DNA of 64,000 nt from NCBI GenBank assembly GCA_011109175.1, contig RDEW01000035.1, forward strand, positions 448,902-512,901, read 5' to 3'. Made by a program: the position numbers and the translations under genes. Shown in pieces: positions 34,865 through 45,500 of the stretch. The DNA is from Dicyema japonicum. Its lineage: Eukaryota > Dicyemida > Rhombozoa > Dicyemidae. Position 1 is the stretch's first letter, and every line of letters begins with the position of its first letter. Under the pieces are notes generated by a model. That model was not told the DNA's origin. It searched no databases and saw nothing but the letters and a program-made list of their open reading frames with translations.

Positions 34865-35300
34865 CTAGATAACAACTGACACGTTATATTTTAATATACT
34901 ATTATTTTAGGTTAACCATTAAATATATTATTTATTAGTATTATTTTAAATATTACATTTATTACAGTTATTTTTAGAATAGGCAATTGTTATTAAAAAT
35001 TAAAAAATTAAAAAATCCTAGTATTAAATTAGTCGGTATAACATTGAAACCTGCTAAGTAGACATTATAATGAGTAATTTATATGTCATTAATAGATGCT
35101 TGTGGTTGATCGTCATTATAATTATCGATCAAGTAGCCATAATTAGTAATTTATTAATAAAATGAGGTTAGACTGAATAAAATATTTTATGAATTTCTAT
35201 GTATTTAATTTACTAAACCAATTCTTATAATAAGTACTTTATGAGTATTTATCAATTAAAGATTATAATAATCGTTTGTCTAGTTTGTATTTACCCATCT
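34865..35300. other. Upstream of the Y-box gene
   Basis: Very AT-rich intergenic sequence, probably with the Y-box promoter. No motif I can name. Confidence 0.35.
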
Positions 35301-35960
35301 CAATTTGATTGTACTAGACCTGAGTACTCAAGTGATGGTGGGCTGGTCGTTAAGGCTTAATATTCAAACATTTTCTTATTTCTTTGAGACTTATTGTCCA
35401 AAGTCACTGCTTTCAATCATGACCATGGAAACTCTAATACAATCAATACAACTTTATTCCATCATTGAAATAATTGATGAATGCCACCTAAAAGACTTTC
35501 CTCCGATGTCTACCTCAAGATCCACTTGATGGAGAACCGATCCCCAGTGCTATGGTACTTACTCCTTTTCGAATCTTCATCAGTACTCGCTGTGGAACCC
35601 GGCACAAAGATGACTTGTGCAGATTCACGTTTGAGAAAGTAACCGTGCACGTTGTGTCACAAAAAAGAAACCTCCCTTTGGTCCATTGTATGGTATTTAC
35701 GCCATCCGGCCTCTTGTCATCGCCTCTATCAAGTCCGACGACTTCCAGAAGTCAAGTAAACCCGGTGTCTTCGATAGCCTTCATGACAGTCGAGTTTAAC
35801 ATGACGTGGCGAAAGGATCTCCCAGGTCCCCGTGCATGACAACAGATGTAGTCCTTTCCTGTCAACCATCCCACCACATCGGCATCGGTGTTCCAAGAAG
35901 ACATCGAGGCTTAACCAAAGAGAAACTTCAACATGAAAAGTATTGCCATTGAGCTAAGAC
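35301..35960 (-). mobile_element. RT C-terminal fragment (WDATC-type module)
   Basis: On the minus strand: GWLTGKDYICCHARGPGRSF then RHVMLNSTVMKAIEDTGFT, LLEVVGLDRGDDKRPDG, and further CDTTCTVTFSNVNL-like text, a decayed KGR-LVWDATC-DT-A-SNL module (35870 to 35580). One stop follows GFT. The plus-strand frames here are shadows. Confidence 0.55.
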
Positions 35961-36456
35961 CCCAAATTCTCAGCGGACACTGAATTTAGACGTGTAGACT
36001 ATAATTGATTTAAAAGTTTATTATGCCAGAAGCTACCAAAGAGTTCCAATATACTCAGGCATACAACATTCAACCGATCTGTAAAATCCCACACCTTGTC
36101 AGAGTTGATATGGAAAAGACAGCCCAAGGTCGCAAACCTAATCCATCAGTTTCAGAACATTCCCGACTCAAAAATATGCATTTCCATAATGTGACCTATT
36201 CTTGTACTATCAGTACTCCACTAAGAGTTCTTGAATGATTTCTCAGTTTCTGAGTTCGTCATCAAACATAAGATTTCTACTCTATAAGAGTTCTGAATAT
36301 TGAGGACACCTCTGGGTCGACACGCTATCGCCACTTTGTCGGATTAGAATAACACCCACTTTCATAACACATAATCTCCAAGGAGTATCAAAAAGATCGG
36401 TTTCTTTTCGTTGGTCCCCCACCCCAAGGCAACAAATGAGATAATCTGATTAAGGT
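35961..36456. other. No gene recognised
   Basis: Short plus-strand frame at 36023-36238 without motif. Confidence 0.3.
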
Positions 36457-37474
36457 TTAGGAATTACATAGTTTATTGACAATAAAATTAAAATGGTCAT
36501 GAAGATAGACGTGGTGATTACCTCCCTTAATGACGATTATTTGAATATCAAGGTCAGGTCTCATTCTCTTAAGCAGATAAGACCCTTCATTGCTAATGTA
36601 TGACTTTGATCCATAGATCATAATTATTGGAAAGCCAACATCATTTGACTCTGACATTCTGGTGGAAACTGGATTAGTCGGATAAGCAAACCAGGTCATT
36701 AGTCGTTTGAAAGCATATTCTCCTCTAAAAATTACTGAATATCATACGATGGACTACGTTTATTACACGCAACAATGTAGTTGACAAAAACATCATCACC
36801 CACGTGTTCAAAGAGGGAGATCAAATCACTCCTCCAGAACTTGACAACCCTGTTAGCTCAAATAGAACGAATAATTACCGAAAGGACCGCACATACGCAT
36901 TATGGATGAGGGAGTACAATAACTAGTAAATATTTTAACGAGATTGTATGTTATAAATGACAAGTTCCCTCTTATTTCATCATCATTTGGTCTCTCTGAG
37001 AATCCCCAAGGTTCAGCCAAAATCAGTTTTTCCACACGCGTTGGATATCTCATAGAGTACAATGCAGCCTAGGGTTGTACTAAGGCTTACTAAATATCCA
37101 CCAAAACTGTGGCCTAAGAGTATGACTTTGGTTATATTCATTTGATCGAGGAATTCGGAGATTGTGTTAATAAAGTAGTCTTCAATCGCTTGGCACGTGT
37201 TTGGGAATGTTGGACGAGAACTTTTGGCAAATCCAATAACATCAAAGGAATAAAGAGGACGATGTGAGGAGAGTTGATCAAAGTTCTTAATCCAAAAGCC
37301 ATTTCCTGCACATAATCCATGAATCAGCACAATGGGGACATTGGAATTGTATTCGTTAAAATATATAACCGAGAGTTGATCACCATTCAATAGTTTCAGT
37401 ATTGTCTGTTTGTATGGAGTATTTAAAGCTGGAAAATAATATTTATAAATAACTTGATAATATTTTATTCTCAT
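36457..37474 (-). CDS. ABHD4/ABHD5-family alpha/beta hydrolase
   Basis: This family acts in lipid hydrolysis: ABHD4 on N-acyl phospholipids, ABHD5 as a lipase co-activator. Four exons: 37474-37091, 37068-36879, 36856-36748, 36724-36457; introns 22, 22 and 23 nt. All phases fit; 316 residues, about family length. Motifs: IVLIHGLCAGNGFWIKNF (oxyanion-hole HG), YSFDVIGFAKSSRP, nucleophile elbow LLGHSFGG with Ser present, YPTRVEKLILAEPWGFSERP, MCGPFANRVVKFWRSDL, SPSGEYAFK, IIMIYGSKSYI, and GGNHHVYLHD holding the catalytic His and the family HX4D motif. A Ser at the elbow fits ABHD4 and argues against vertebrate ABHD5, where it is Asn. The paralog is not certain. Confidence 0.92.
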
Positions 37475-37700
37475 ATTTAGTAATGTTGTCGCATTCTCCC
37501 ATACGAAACATAATTAACTTTGAATTAATAAATTTATTAATAAAATAAAACAATAAATAAATATTGTATGGTTGGCACAAACGGGACCTTGGTTAATATA
37601 ACGTTCTCTCGTTCTGTGAAAGTGCTATTCTTGGTTGAAATGGTGACGTGGTTCTTGAATTATTATGTCTATTTTACACATGTCGAATGATTTCTTTACA
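37475..37700. promoter_or_regulatory. Upstream region of the ABHD gene
   Basis: AT-rich spacer between the ABHD gene and the LINE starting near 37700; probably holds the promoter but no motif is distinct. Confidence 0.3.
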
Positions 37701-38780
37701 CTGGATCATTCAACGTTCGAGGATTGAAAGGAAAACATAAAAGGGAGCATTTAATAAGTGACTCAACATCATATAGAGTTACTATATGCAGTATACAGGA
37801 GACTAAAGTAAAGGATGTTGCTGAAGAGAATTACGGAGAGTTTAGACTTATACTACTAGACTCCGAATTCAACCACTACGGACTTGGCTTTGCTATACAT
37901 CAATGTCTTGATGGGAGAATCCACAGAGTGTGGAGGGTGAATAACAGAATAGCAGTACTCCAGATTAAGAGTGGGAGGACTGATAATTCCTTTATATGCA
38001 TAATTAATGTCTACGCACCCACAATGGCGAGGGTTTCTACAAATCCGGATGAACTTGATCTGTTTTATATGTTACTAACGGATACCATCTCTGATCTCTA
38101 AAGCTCGTTTATGACCTTTTTGTGTGAAGACTGGAATGCTAAAGTGGGACACTGTACATGGAGAGAACCCTGTATGGGTAGGCATGCCAGGGGGAGGAGG
38201 AATATGTCAGGAACATCGCTCGTGCAATTTTGTAACATGTAATTCTGCATTCGATCATAATGCGAGGCATAAGACTACGTTGACTGGACTCAATAAGATA
38301 TTTGAGACGCATTCTCCCTTGAAACTTGGTGATAGAATTTTGGTTCCTCTGCATAAACCAGGAAAGAGCAAGGGACCGATAAAAATATGAGACCTGTGAT
38401 ATTACTGGATATATTGACGAAGATACTATCTCTGATAACCCTTAGTCGGATATCTTCTGATGCTTGTGAATTTTTGTTGCTGGGACAGAGTGGGTTCAGA
38501 AAGGGACGCTCGACAGCAGATGCTGTTTGGTCCCACAGGTGGATATGTGTCATGTGTCAACGATACAGAAGTGATTTTAAGATTTTGGGAGTGGACATGT
38601 CAGTGCGTTTGACACTGTCAACAGAAAAACATTGTTGGACGTTGCTGGGAGTTTCCTTGATGAGGATAACACAAGACTTGTCCGTTTCCTATTATTTAAC
38701 ACTGAATTAATTGTACAAGTTGGGAACACAACATCGAAGCCTTTCGTGACAACAGTTAGAATACCTCTGTTTCGGGAAGA
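37700..38780 (+). mobile_element. LINE (RTE-like) endonuclease and RT, truncated
   Basis: APE endonuclease core: SFNVRGLKGKHKREHL (~37710), SIQETKVKDV with catalytic Glu (~37790), ICIINVYAPT (~37995) and CEDWNAKVGH (~38125). RT part: RPVILLDILTKILSL (~38390), LLGQSGFRKGRSTADAV (~38480), AFDTVNRK-like text (~38605) and FNTELIVQVGNT (~38700). The sequence stops at about 38780 where a different LINE begins, so the RT palm (YADD) is missing. Confidence 0.75.
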
Positions 38781-38784
38781 GAAA

Positions 38785-41450
38785 CCACAAGGTGATCGAA
38801 CTCCAAGAGAGGCTTTTGGAAATTTTTCTAAAGAATGTGCCAATATGGATTGAGGAAGACGAACTTATGGCTTACATGAAAGTAATTATTCCAACCACTG
38901 AGTCGGTGAGACGTACTGTAAGGAATGAAAGAAAACTCACTGTTGTAAAGATGAGCTTAAAGTCAAGGGCAGAAGCTACGTCCTTGATACGCCTGGGTCT
39001 TGTCAAAGACCACCCAAAATGCTTTAATTGTCAATATTTCGGACACATTGCAAGACATTGCAATGGGCAAAGAGATGTTTCTTCTGTGGAGGACCACATA
39101 GTTCCCGGAGTGCCCAGAACCGAACAATAGAAGATCCTGTATCAACTGCGGGTCTGGTGATCACAGAACGAGTTATGGTGGTTGTCCGGTGACCAGGGAA
39201 GCCGTGGCCTCCACAGGAAGAGAAACCGAATGTCATGGGTTAGGAACATGGAGGAGAGGAGAAAATCCTTCTCCGCCACGTTACCTATATACGAAGTCTA
39301 GTGAAAACAAGCAGGACGACATAATAAAAAATCAACCTCTAAAATACGATATTATGAATCCAACACAGAAAAGGCCAATTGTGGATAAAGAACACCTGGA
39401 GGATAAGCTAAAAAGGTCCTGCTAGGAATTTATGCCGGGGACATCTGAAAAGACAATCGAGAGAACTTAAATATGTGATTAACCGTCTAAACGAAGAGTG
39501 TGATAAGGTAAACTTGGATGTACAGCAAGCGGTGGCTCTGGTCCTGAAGAGATCATGCCGCTAAGACCAGTGATCCAAAACATAAAGATCATGTTCGTTA
39601 ATGCCCGATCAATCCTGATGAGGCATCACGAGCTAGCTTCCCTGGCGAATGCCGAGGAAGCTGATATAATAATTGTCAACGAAACGAAAGATGAAGTCAA
39701 ATGAGAATACAGTACTCCCGGGTTTTGAATCGATATCTTTATACTGGAAAGAGGGGGCTATACAAGGGACTGGGAACATCAATTTTTATCGGTGTCATCT
39801 AAAGACAAGGAATCCGAGATTTATTTCATGAATTTGTTGTGAGTTTGTCGCCATTGATGTTCGTTCTGTCGACGGTCGGCTCGCAATTGGCAGTATTCCA
39901 AATCCTTGGGGAAATGTACCAGAGATATCTCCCAGTTCTTCAATGAAAACCCGATGGCCATACTGGAAGGTGATCCCAACTCCAAAAGCAAATCCTTTGG
40001 CTGCAAAAAGAGTAACAGGTATGGCAAGCTCTTGATGAAGCTATCTAAAGGCCTAGGAGTAAAAGTCCTTACATCGAAAGACGCTAGGATGTTCAAAGAA
40101 GGCCCGGAAATTTGATTCGAAGTTCTCAAAGATATGTTTAACGCATGCATCAAAATTGGTCATCTTGCACACGAATGGAAGAAGACTATTGTACGGATAA
40201 TAGCGAAAACAGGAAGACCAAAGAATGATCCTGCTAACTACCGCCCGATCAGCCTGATTCGGTCAATTTCAAAAATTATGGAAAAAATTGTCTTCTGGAG
40301 ACTTACAAATCAGCTGGAAAAAGAAGACTACTTCAGAAGTGATCAATTTGGTTTTCGCCCAGGACGATCATGCGGTGATTGCCTATTTCATATCAACTCT
40401 TAGTTATGCAAAGCCAGAGAATCCAAATGTCTCTTGAATGTCATATGTCTCGACATATCAAAAGCATTTGACAGTGTTAACCACAGAGCCATAATTGGTC
40501 AGTTATCTAGGACTGGGAGCCCAAAGGAACTAGTGAATTGGGTGAAAGTGTACCTAAAAGGAAGAAAATCCTATGTTAGATGCGGACGCTATTTTTCAAA
40601 TATTATATTATTGAAGAGAGGAGTCCCACAAGGATCAATTTTGAGCCCTCTATTGTTTAATGTTCTAATGGTTTCCAGTCTCCGTCTACACCAAATACGT
40701 GATCTCTGATATACGCAGACGACGTGCTATTGTCTGATGTGTCGAGATCGAACATGATCTCAGAGAGGAGACTCAATGTGTACATAGAAGAGATACAAGA
40801 CTGGTGCAGTCTTTATAGGTTAAAACTGTCAGAAGAAAAATCTAGTGCAATGATGTTCTTCGGTCAGAATGGTAAAGGAATTCAGAATGACTCCGTATGC
40901 GGAATCAACATTGTGAGCTCCCTGAAGTACTTCGGAACAGCTTTTGAGAAATCTGGGAGCATATTGTGCAATTTTAAACTCAAAAGGAAGAATGCCCACT
41001 ATGCGATATTGTGTATGAAGAAATCGAAACTCGAAATGGATATGTTTTTATTTATTTTTTCACATAAGATCATTCCATCATTCCTTTATGGAATGGAAGG
41101 ATGGTATTACATTGCATATAAAGAGCGTTTTATCTTTCTTCTTGAAAAATCGAGAAGAGTAGGGATCAAGATTGCCTACACAAAAAGCTCGACGAGAAGC
41201 TAGATGAAGATGAAAATTTGCTAGTAATGTCGATAAGAGATGCAGCAGAAAAAAGGATGGAAAACTACCTAAAAAGAGATGCCATCATTGACTCGTATGT
41301 TGCAGCACAGAATAAACGATAAAAATGGTCTGAGAGCGCAGAGAAGGTCCAAGCGTTTGCAGGACTTGCGGCATGAGACCAAATAACTCCATCTTTAATT
41401 TTCCCTTGCAAATAAAGCTGTTAAAGTTAAAACAACTCGGGTAAATGGGG
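38785..41450 (+). mobile_element. LINE with Gag-like ORF1, EN remnant and RT (Jockey/I-type)
   Basis: ORF1 (38790-39425) has zinc knuckles KCFNCQYFGHIARHC and, in a shifted frame, RCFFCGGPH. A decayed endonuclease follows (39590-39800). The RT runs 40134-41203 with two stops: NYRPISLIRSISKIMEKIVF, FGFRPGRSCGDC, ICLDISKAFDSVNHRA, RGVPQGSILSPLLFNV, YADDVLLSD, EEKSSAMMFFGQNG. This is the most complete LINE here, though not active. Ends around AATAAAGCTGTTAAAG (41410). Confidence 0.8.
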
Positions 41451-41504
41451 GTCACAGAGCTAGAGCTTATGAAAATAGATATTTTTCATCGAAAACAATT
41501 TTAT

Positions 41505-41810
41505 TTATTAACCCCGGATACACCGAGAAAGAAGTTAAAGTAAACAACTAATTAAGTGTATCCAGTTTCCACTTCTACAGAGTCCATCCAGAATCAGCAT
41601 AAAGGGTAAAAGACGTCCATACTTGCAGTTGTGGAAACCCCTCCAATGGAGTGGGAAAAGCAAATGATCCTTTTCATGCAAGCCTGGCACTGGGTGGCAC
41701 CTAGACAGGTGGATCACATGACGCCACTCTAATAGGAAGAGAGAGGAGTAACAGACGATCAAACAGAAACTTGAACCAATTAGCCGCGAAGCAGCACATG
41801 GTGCCTCGAA
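41505..41810 (-). mobile_element. SINE-like element, minus strand
   Basis: Minus strand: head GGCACCATGTGCTGCTTCGC and GGCTAATTGGTTCAAGTTTC (box-B-like GGTTCAAGTTTC), body as at 10776, tail GGATACACTTAATTAG, loop, TCGGTGTATCCGGGG, TTAATAAATAAAAT. Nearly the same tail as 10776-11100. Confidence 0.7.
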
Positions 41811-42229
41811 AACAATTACGCAATTTAATGGGCCTAGGTTAGCCCAAGAAGATTTCAAATAAGAAATTATACTCTGTGGCACAATAAGCATCGACATAAT
41901 TGAATCAAGATGGAGACTATTTGGGGACGTGTTTAGAATGAACATAATCGCCCCTGCAAATATAATAATTGACAATTACTTTAACAATGAGACAAACCAT
42001 CGTTCAGAGAAAAACCCAGACTCACTCTATCCGTAACTCTGAACAAGGATCTTAATGGAATTGGAAGAAAACTTAAATCTGCAGAAGATCTAGAAGATCT
42101 ACGGACAGATGCGCAAAGCAGAGGCCTAATAAAGCAAATCTCAAAACGTGTGGCACAAAAGGGACCTTAGTTAATATAACGTTCTTTGGTTCTGTGAAAG
42201 TGCTTTTAATAATAATGATGGTTGAGTTA

Positions 42230-42520
42230 GTGATGCGACTCGGTTTCACAGAGTTGAGAAATGGCCAGGGCATCCTACGTATCTGCAATGAGCTAGGAAA
42301 CCCATTCAGAGAAAAGGTGGGCCATGCAGAGGAATTCAGATCGATCTAAAGAAGTGTACTCCGATAGAATTTTTCTGCAGACACAAAAGAAAGCATTTCC
42401 AGACGGCAGTTGGGTCTCTGGCGGAACATTCAAGAAGACTTCGGGAGATGTTGGAGGCTAGGATAACTTAATTAGTGGATTAATCTTTTTTGTGGTCTTG
42501 GGGTTTTAAAATAAATAAAT
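42230..42520 (+). mobile_element. LINE 3' end fragment
   Basis: Contains RNGQGILRICNEL, HAEEFRSI and a worn RCWRLG (EAG) tail, then AGGATAACTTAATTAG, loop, TTGTGGTCTTGGGGTT, AAATAAATAAAT. Matches 8822 and 21640(-). Confidence 0.7.
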
Positions 42521-43985
42521 TGCACAAAGTCTTAGCACATATTAACTTACAATAAATAATTTTAAATAAATCTTATTTTTTTAATCAGTCGTCGAGTCAT
42601 CGGGAGCCGTTGGTCCAATGACGGTTGAGTTCTTGCGCGAAGTCAGAGGAATGCTTTCCAGAAAAAATAGAGATCAACGAGAAGGGTTATGGCTGAGACA
42701 AAAAATTAAAATGGCCATATTCCGAGGGAACTCGTTTGCGATCCACGCAGCCGGCTTCCTCAACTAACATTTTTTTCTTTGTTAAATAATTGTCTTAAAA
42801 AAACAGTCGTATAGTTATTTAGAAAAAAGTGAAATTAAGCGAAATTCTTCATTCATTACATAAAAATCAATAATCCACTCGAATCCGTCAAATTCTCGAA
42901 TCTGCCACTTTCAAATAAGGAAATTAATACTTTACTTTTTATCTGGACATTTTGGACGTTCCATAATCATGTCTACGTACTCAAGTTACTGATATTTTCA
43001 TAATGATGTTCCCCGAAGCTCGATTTTCTCTCCTTATTAAACATACACATGTCAACTATTTTTTTCAAACGCTGATGACATTGTGATTTCTTCACGTCAT
43101 GTTGCCATTGCTTTTTCAATTCTCCATTTCTTTGTGGATAAACCTAATCTCTACCCATCGTCGTCAGTTTAACTTGACCCAACGTTGATTTTAAGCGTCA
43201 CTCAAATTCTTGTCATCAAAAATCCTAAAGTCCTTAGTATGGATCTCGACATTCTATCGCCACATTCTTCAGAGTTTTCTTTAATATGACTTACTGGACC
43301 GTCGTTCCTTTTTGAATGTACAATATAGTTCTTGAAGTACTCTGAAACATCGGTTCTTTATCATCTCCAATATTCTCGACTCCGATGGCGCTATTTATTG
43401 TTATTCGATTCTCCCTAAAACCAAAAAGAAGAAAGGAGGATACTAAGGAGTGCAAAAAAGGCTTTACTATTACTATCTTATTTGGATCCTGGATGATACC
43501 AGGATTTTTTGATGTGTAAATGACGAAATTAGATTTTATCAATGTCATTTTTAATATGTTTGAGAAAATAACATGAATTAATTCTTTTCAAAGACAAAAA
43601 TATTTGTTACATTTAATTATATTTTTAGTAAATTTAAAGGTATCAACTTTAATAATACCAAATATATCCAAGAGAGTTAAGAATTAACTCAGGTCACTTC
43701 CCACAATCAAAAAAATAAAAACATCACTTCCCACAATCAAAAAAATAACTAAAAGACCCTCACTCCTTTCCCAACTGGGTAATCGACCTTTAATATTTGA
43801 TTCCCCCTACTGCTAAAAATCAGTCTATCATAACTGTAAATTTTTTAAGCAGAAAATTCCCAGTCTTCAATTCTTATTAAAAAGCCTCCATATTCTCTAG
43901 GAGCTGGAATATATTCCGTGCCCGAACAAGCCATCATCTACATACTCACTGTACCACATGAGTGAGAGATTCAAGCATCTTGAAT
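42521..43985. other. No gene recognised; contains a 24-bp direct duplication
   Basis: AT-rich. At about 43697-43747 the sequence CACTTCCCACAATCAAAAAA is present twice in tandem. The minus-strand 85-codon open stretch (43291-43548) has no motif. Confidence 0.35.
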
Positions 43986-44690
43986 TACTAATACAACGGG
44001 ATTGAAGTCTTCTCGTATATTGGATGGTTTTTGAGTTATTTGATAAGAATGTCGTAGATGGCTAGTTAGTAGGTTGATAAACCCAAAGAATCTTCATTGA
44101 TGTTCTAGTAAAGAACTTCCAGGGATATGGACTCTAAGTTGGAACCGATGACCCTTTAGACAGCTTCCTGAATTATAAATAACTCATGTAGGGTACAATG
44201 TGAAATTGTCACTAACCACACCTCACATGCATAGGTCAATGTCGACTGCCTAGTTCATAATGCCCAGGCAAAAATGAGTTTTCTGCCGAAAATCAATATG
44301 TAAGCTATTCACCTCAGACCGTCGTTCCATAGAAGATCCAAGAATTTTCATTTAGTTGGTCCAGATAAAAGTAACAAGGTCTCTCCCAATTCTTGGATTA
44401 AAGTTCGACAGGTTGTTGAATTTCAACTCCCATGTGAAGAAAGTTCTTCTAAAGGCTTACAGAAGCTGAACGTTGTCTACCAGCAAACTGCGTGGAGATT
44501 CGTGTTATCGACGACTATGCTCTGCAGACGAAACTCGATATACCGGAAAGCCATACATATGATTGGTCCTCATAAGCCAACCCCCCCCTACTAATACTAA
44601 AGGAAGAAACGACTGCGGATTCCTTCAGTCTGTGAGGAGTATCGAAACCGACTTACTCTGAAAGCCCTCTAATGCAAAAAAGGAAGGATC
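43986..44690 (+). mobile_element. LINE RT C-terminal fragment
   Basis: Frame reading ILGLKFDRLLNFNSHVKKVL near 44385-44450 matches the post-RT wording of the Jockey-like family (compare VTFDQGLTFIRHVENNV near 61930). Otherwise decayed. Confidence 0.5.
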
Positions 44691-44733
44691 AATTAAAAAA
44701 CTAAATATAATAATAAATATTTTAAATAATTAA

Positions 44734-45159
44734 ATGGATATATCAGATTATAACAAATGTAAGATTGTAGTGATAGGAAAGTCATCAAAGGATAGAGCTA
44801 TATTTGTGAGACAAATAACACAAACAAGTTACAAACAAACAATTGGATGTCACGTGGAGTTAATTATGCACAGAATTCGTGCCACAAATGGAAGAGAGTC
44901 AATAATAGAGATATGGGATGTTTCCCCAGATGAGGCAGCTAAAATTTTTATGATGGATGCGGACGGAATAATAGCAATACTCGATGGAAGTAAACATGAC
45001 ATTAACGCAGACTCACCACTACTAATAGTAAATATGGGACCGATCACTGAACAGCCAAATGTGCTTAATATTAGCAAATACATAAACGAATGTGATAAAT
45101 ATATAATATGCAATTTTATTAACTCAGTAATAGAACACAAATTAAATTATAATAAATAA
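44734..45159 (+). CDS. Rab-like small-GTPase-fold protein lacking the P-loop
   Basis: A single open exon of 141 residues. KCKIVVIGKSS is the beginning of a Ras/Rab fold, TSYKQTIGCHVEL looks like the switch-I region of RAB28-type proteins, and ESIIEIWDVSPDEAAK fits beta-3 and switch II. The nucleotide-binding lysine is missing: where GxxxxGKS/T is expected the sequence is GKSSKDRA, and the WDxxG glycine reads WDVSP. The NKxD motif is not clear (IVNMGP). No C-terminal prenylation cysteine is seen. It may be a non-binding pseudo-GTPase. Ends overlap the convergent gene by 13 bp. Identification as Rab-like is moderate. Confidence 0.55.
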   Translation: MDISDYNKCKIVVIGKSSKDRAIFVRQITQTSYKQTIGCHVELIMHRIRATNGRESIIEIWDVSPDEAAKIFMMDADGIIAILDGSKHDINADSPLLIVNMGPITEQPNVLNISKYINECDKYIICNFINSVIEHKLNYNK

Positions 45160-45500
45160 TTGTTATTTTTTAAATTAATAGCCCGCTGCATTAGTGTTCG
45201 TCTTAGCTCATTAATTGATGGTTGTTGTGCACCAATGATAGCTCTGTCCACCTTATCTATTGATGACTTGAGTCTTTGAGGTGACACAGTGCAGGTTCCT
45301 ATGTTATAGCTGTCAGCAGTCATTGGAATTAAGTTATTGGTTTTTTTGGTTCTGTGGGAGTATTTAATCCAACTGCGGACTAGAGAGTAGAGTGAATGGG
45401 GTTCCTCCAAATCATTCAAATTGATGTCTCTTCCAAATATTTGTATAATGTCCTCCTCCTTCTTTGAACACAAATCATCCGCATGTACACGTTTATGCAT
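45147..45500 (-). CDS. LIN37-like protein (possible DREAM-complex subunit)
   Basis: Intact 117-residue frame. The central LEEPHSLYSLVRSWIKYSHR resembles the conserved LYP-CR-W-RN block of LIN37, a subunit of the DREAM/MuvB complex that represses cell-cycle genes. The C-terminal NELRRTLMQRAINLK is helical. The rest is not recognisable and the protein is shorter than vertebrate LIN37. Convergent with the Rab-like gene; coding ends overlap (45147-45159). Confidence 0.45.
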   Translation of the reverse strand: MHKRVHADDLCSKKEEDIIQIFGRDINLNDLEEPHSLYSLVRSWIKYSHRTKKTNNLIPMTADSYNIGTCTVSPQRLKSSIDKVDRAIIGAQQPSINELRRTLMQRAINLKNNNYLL

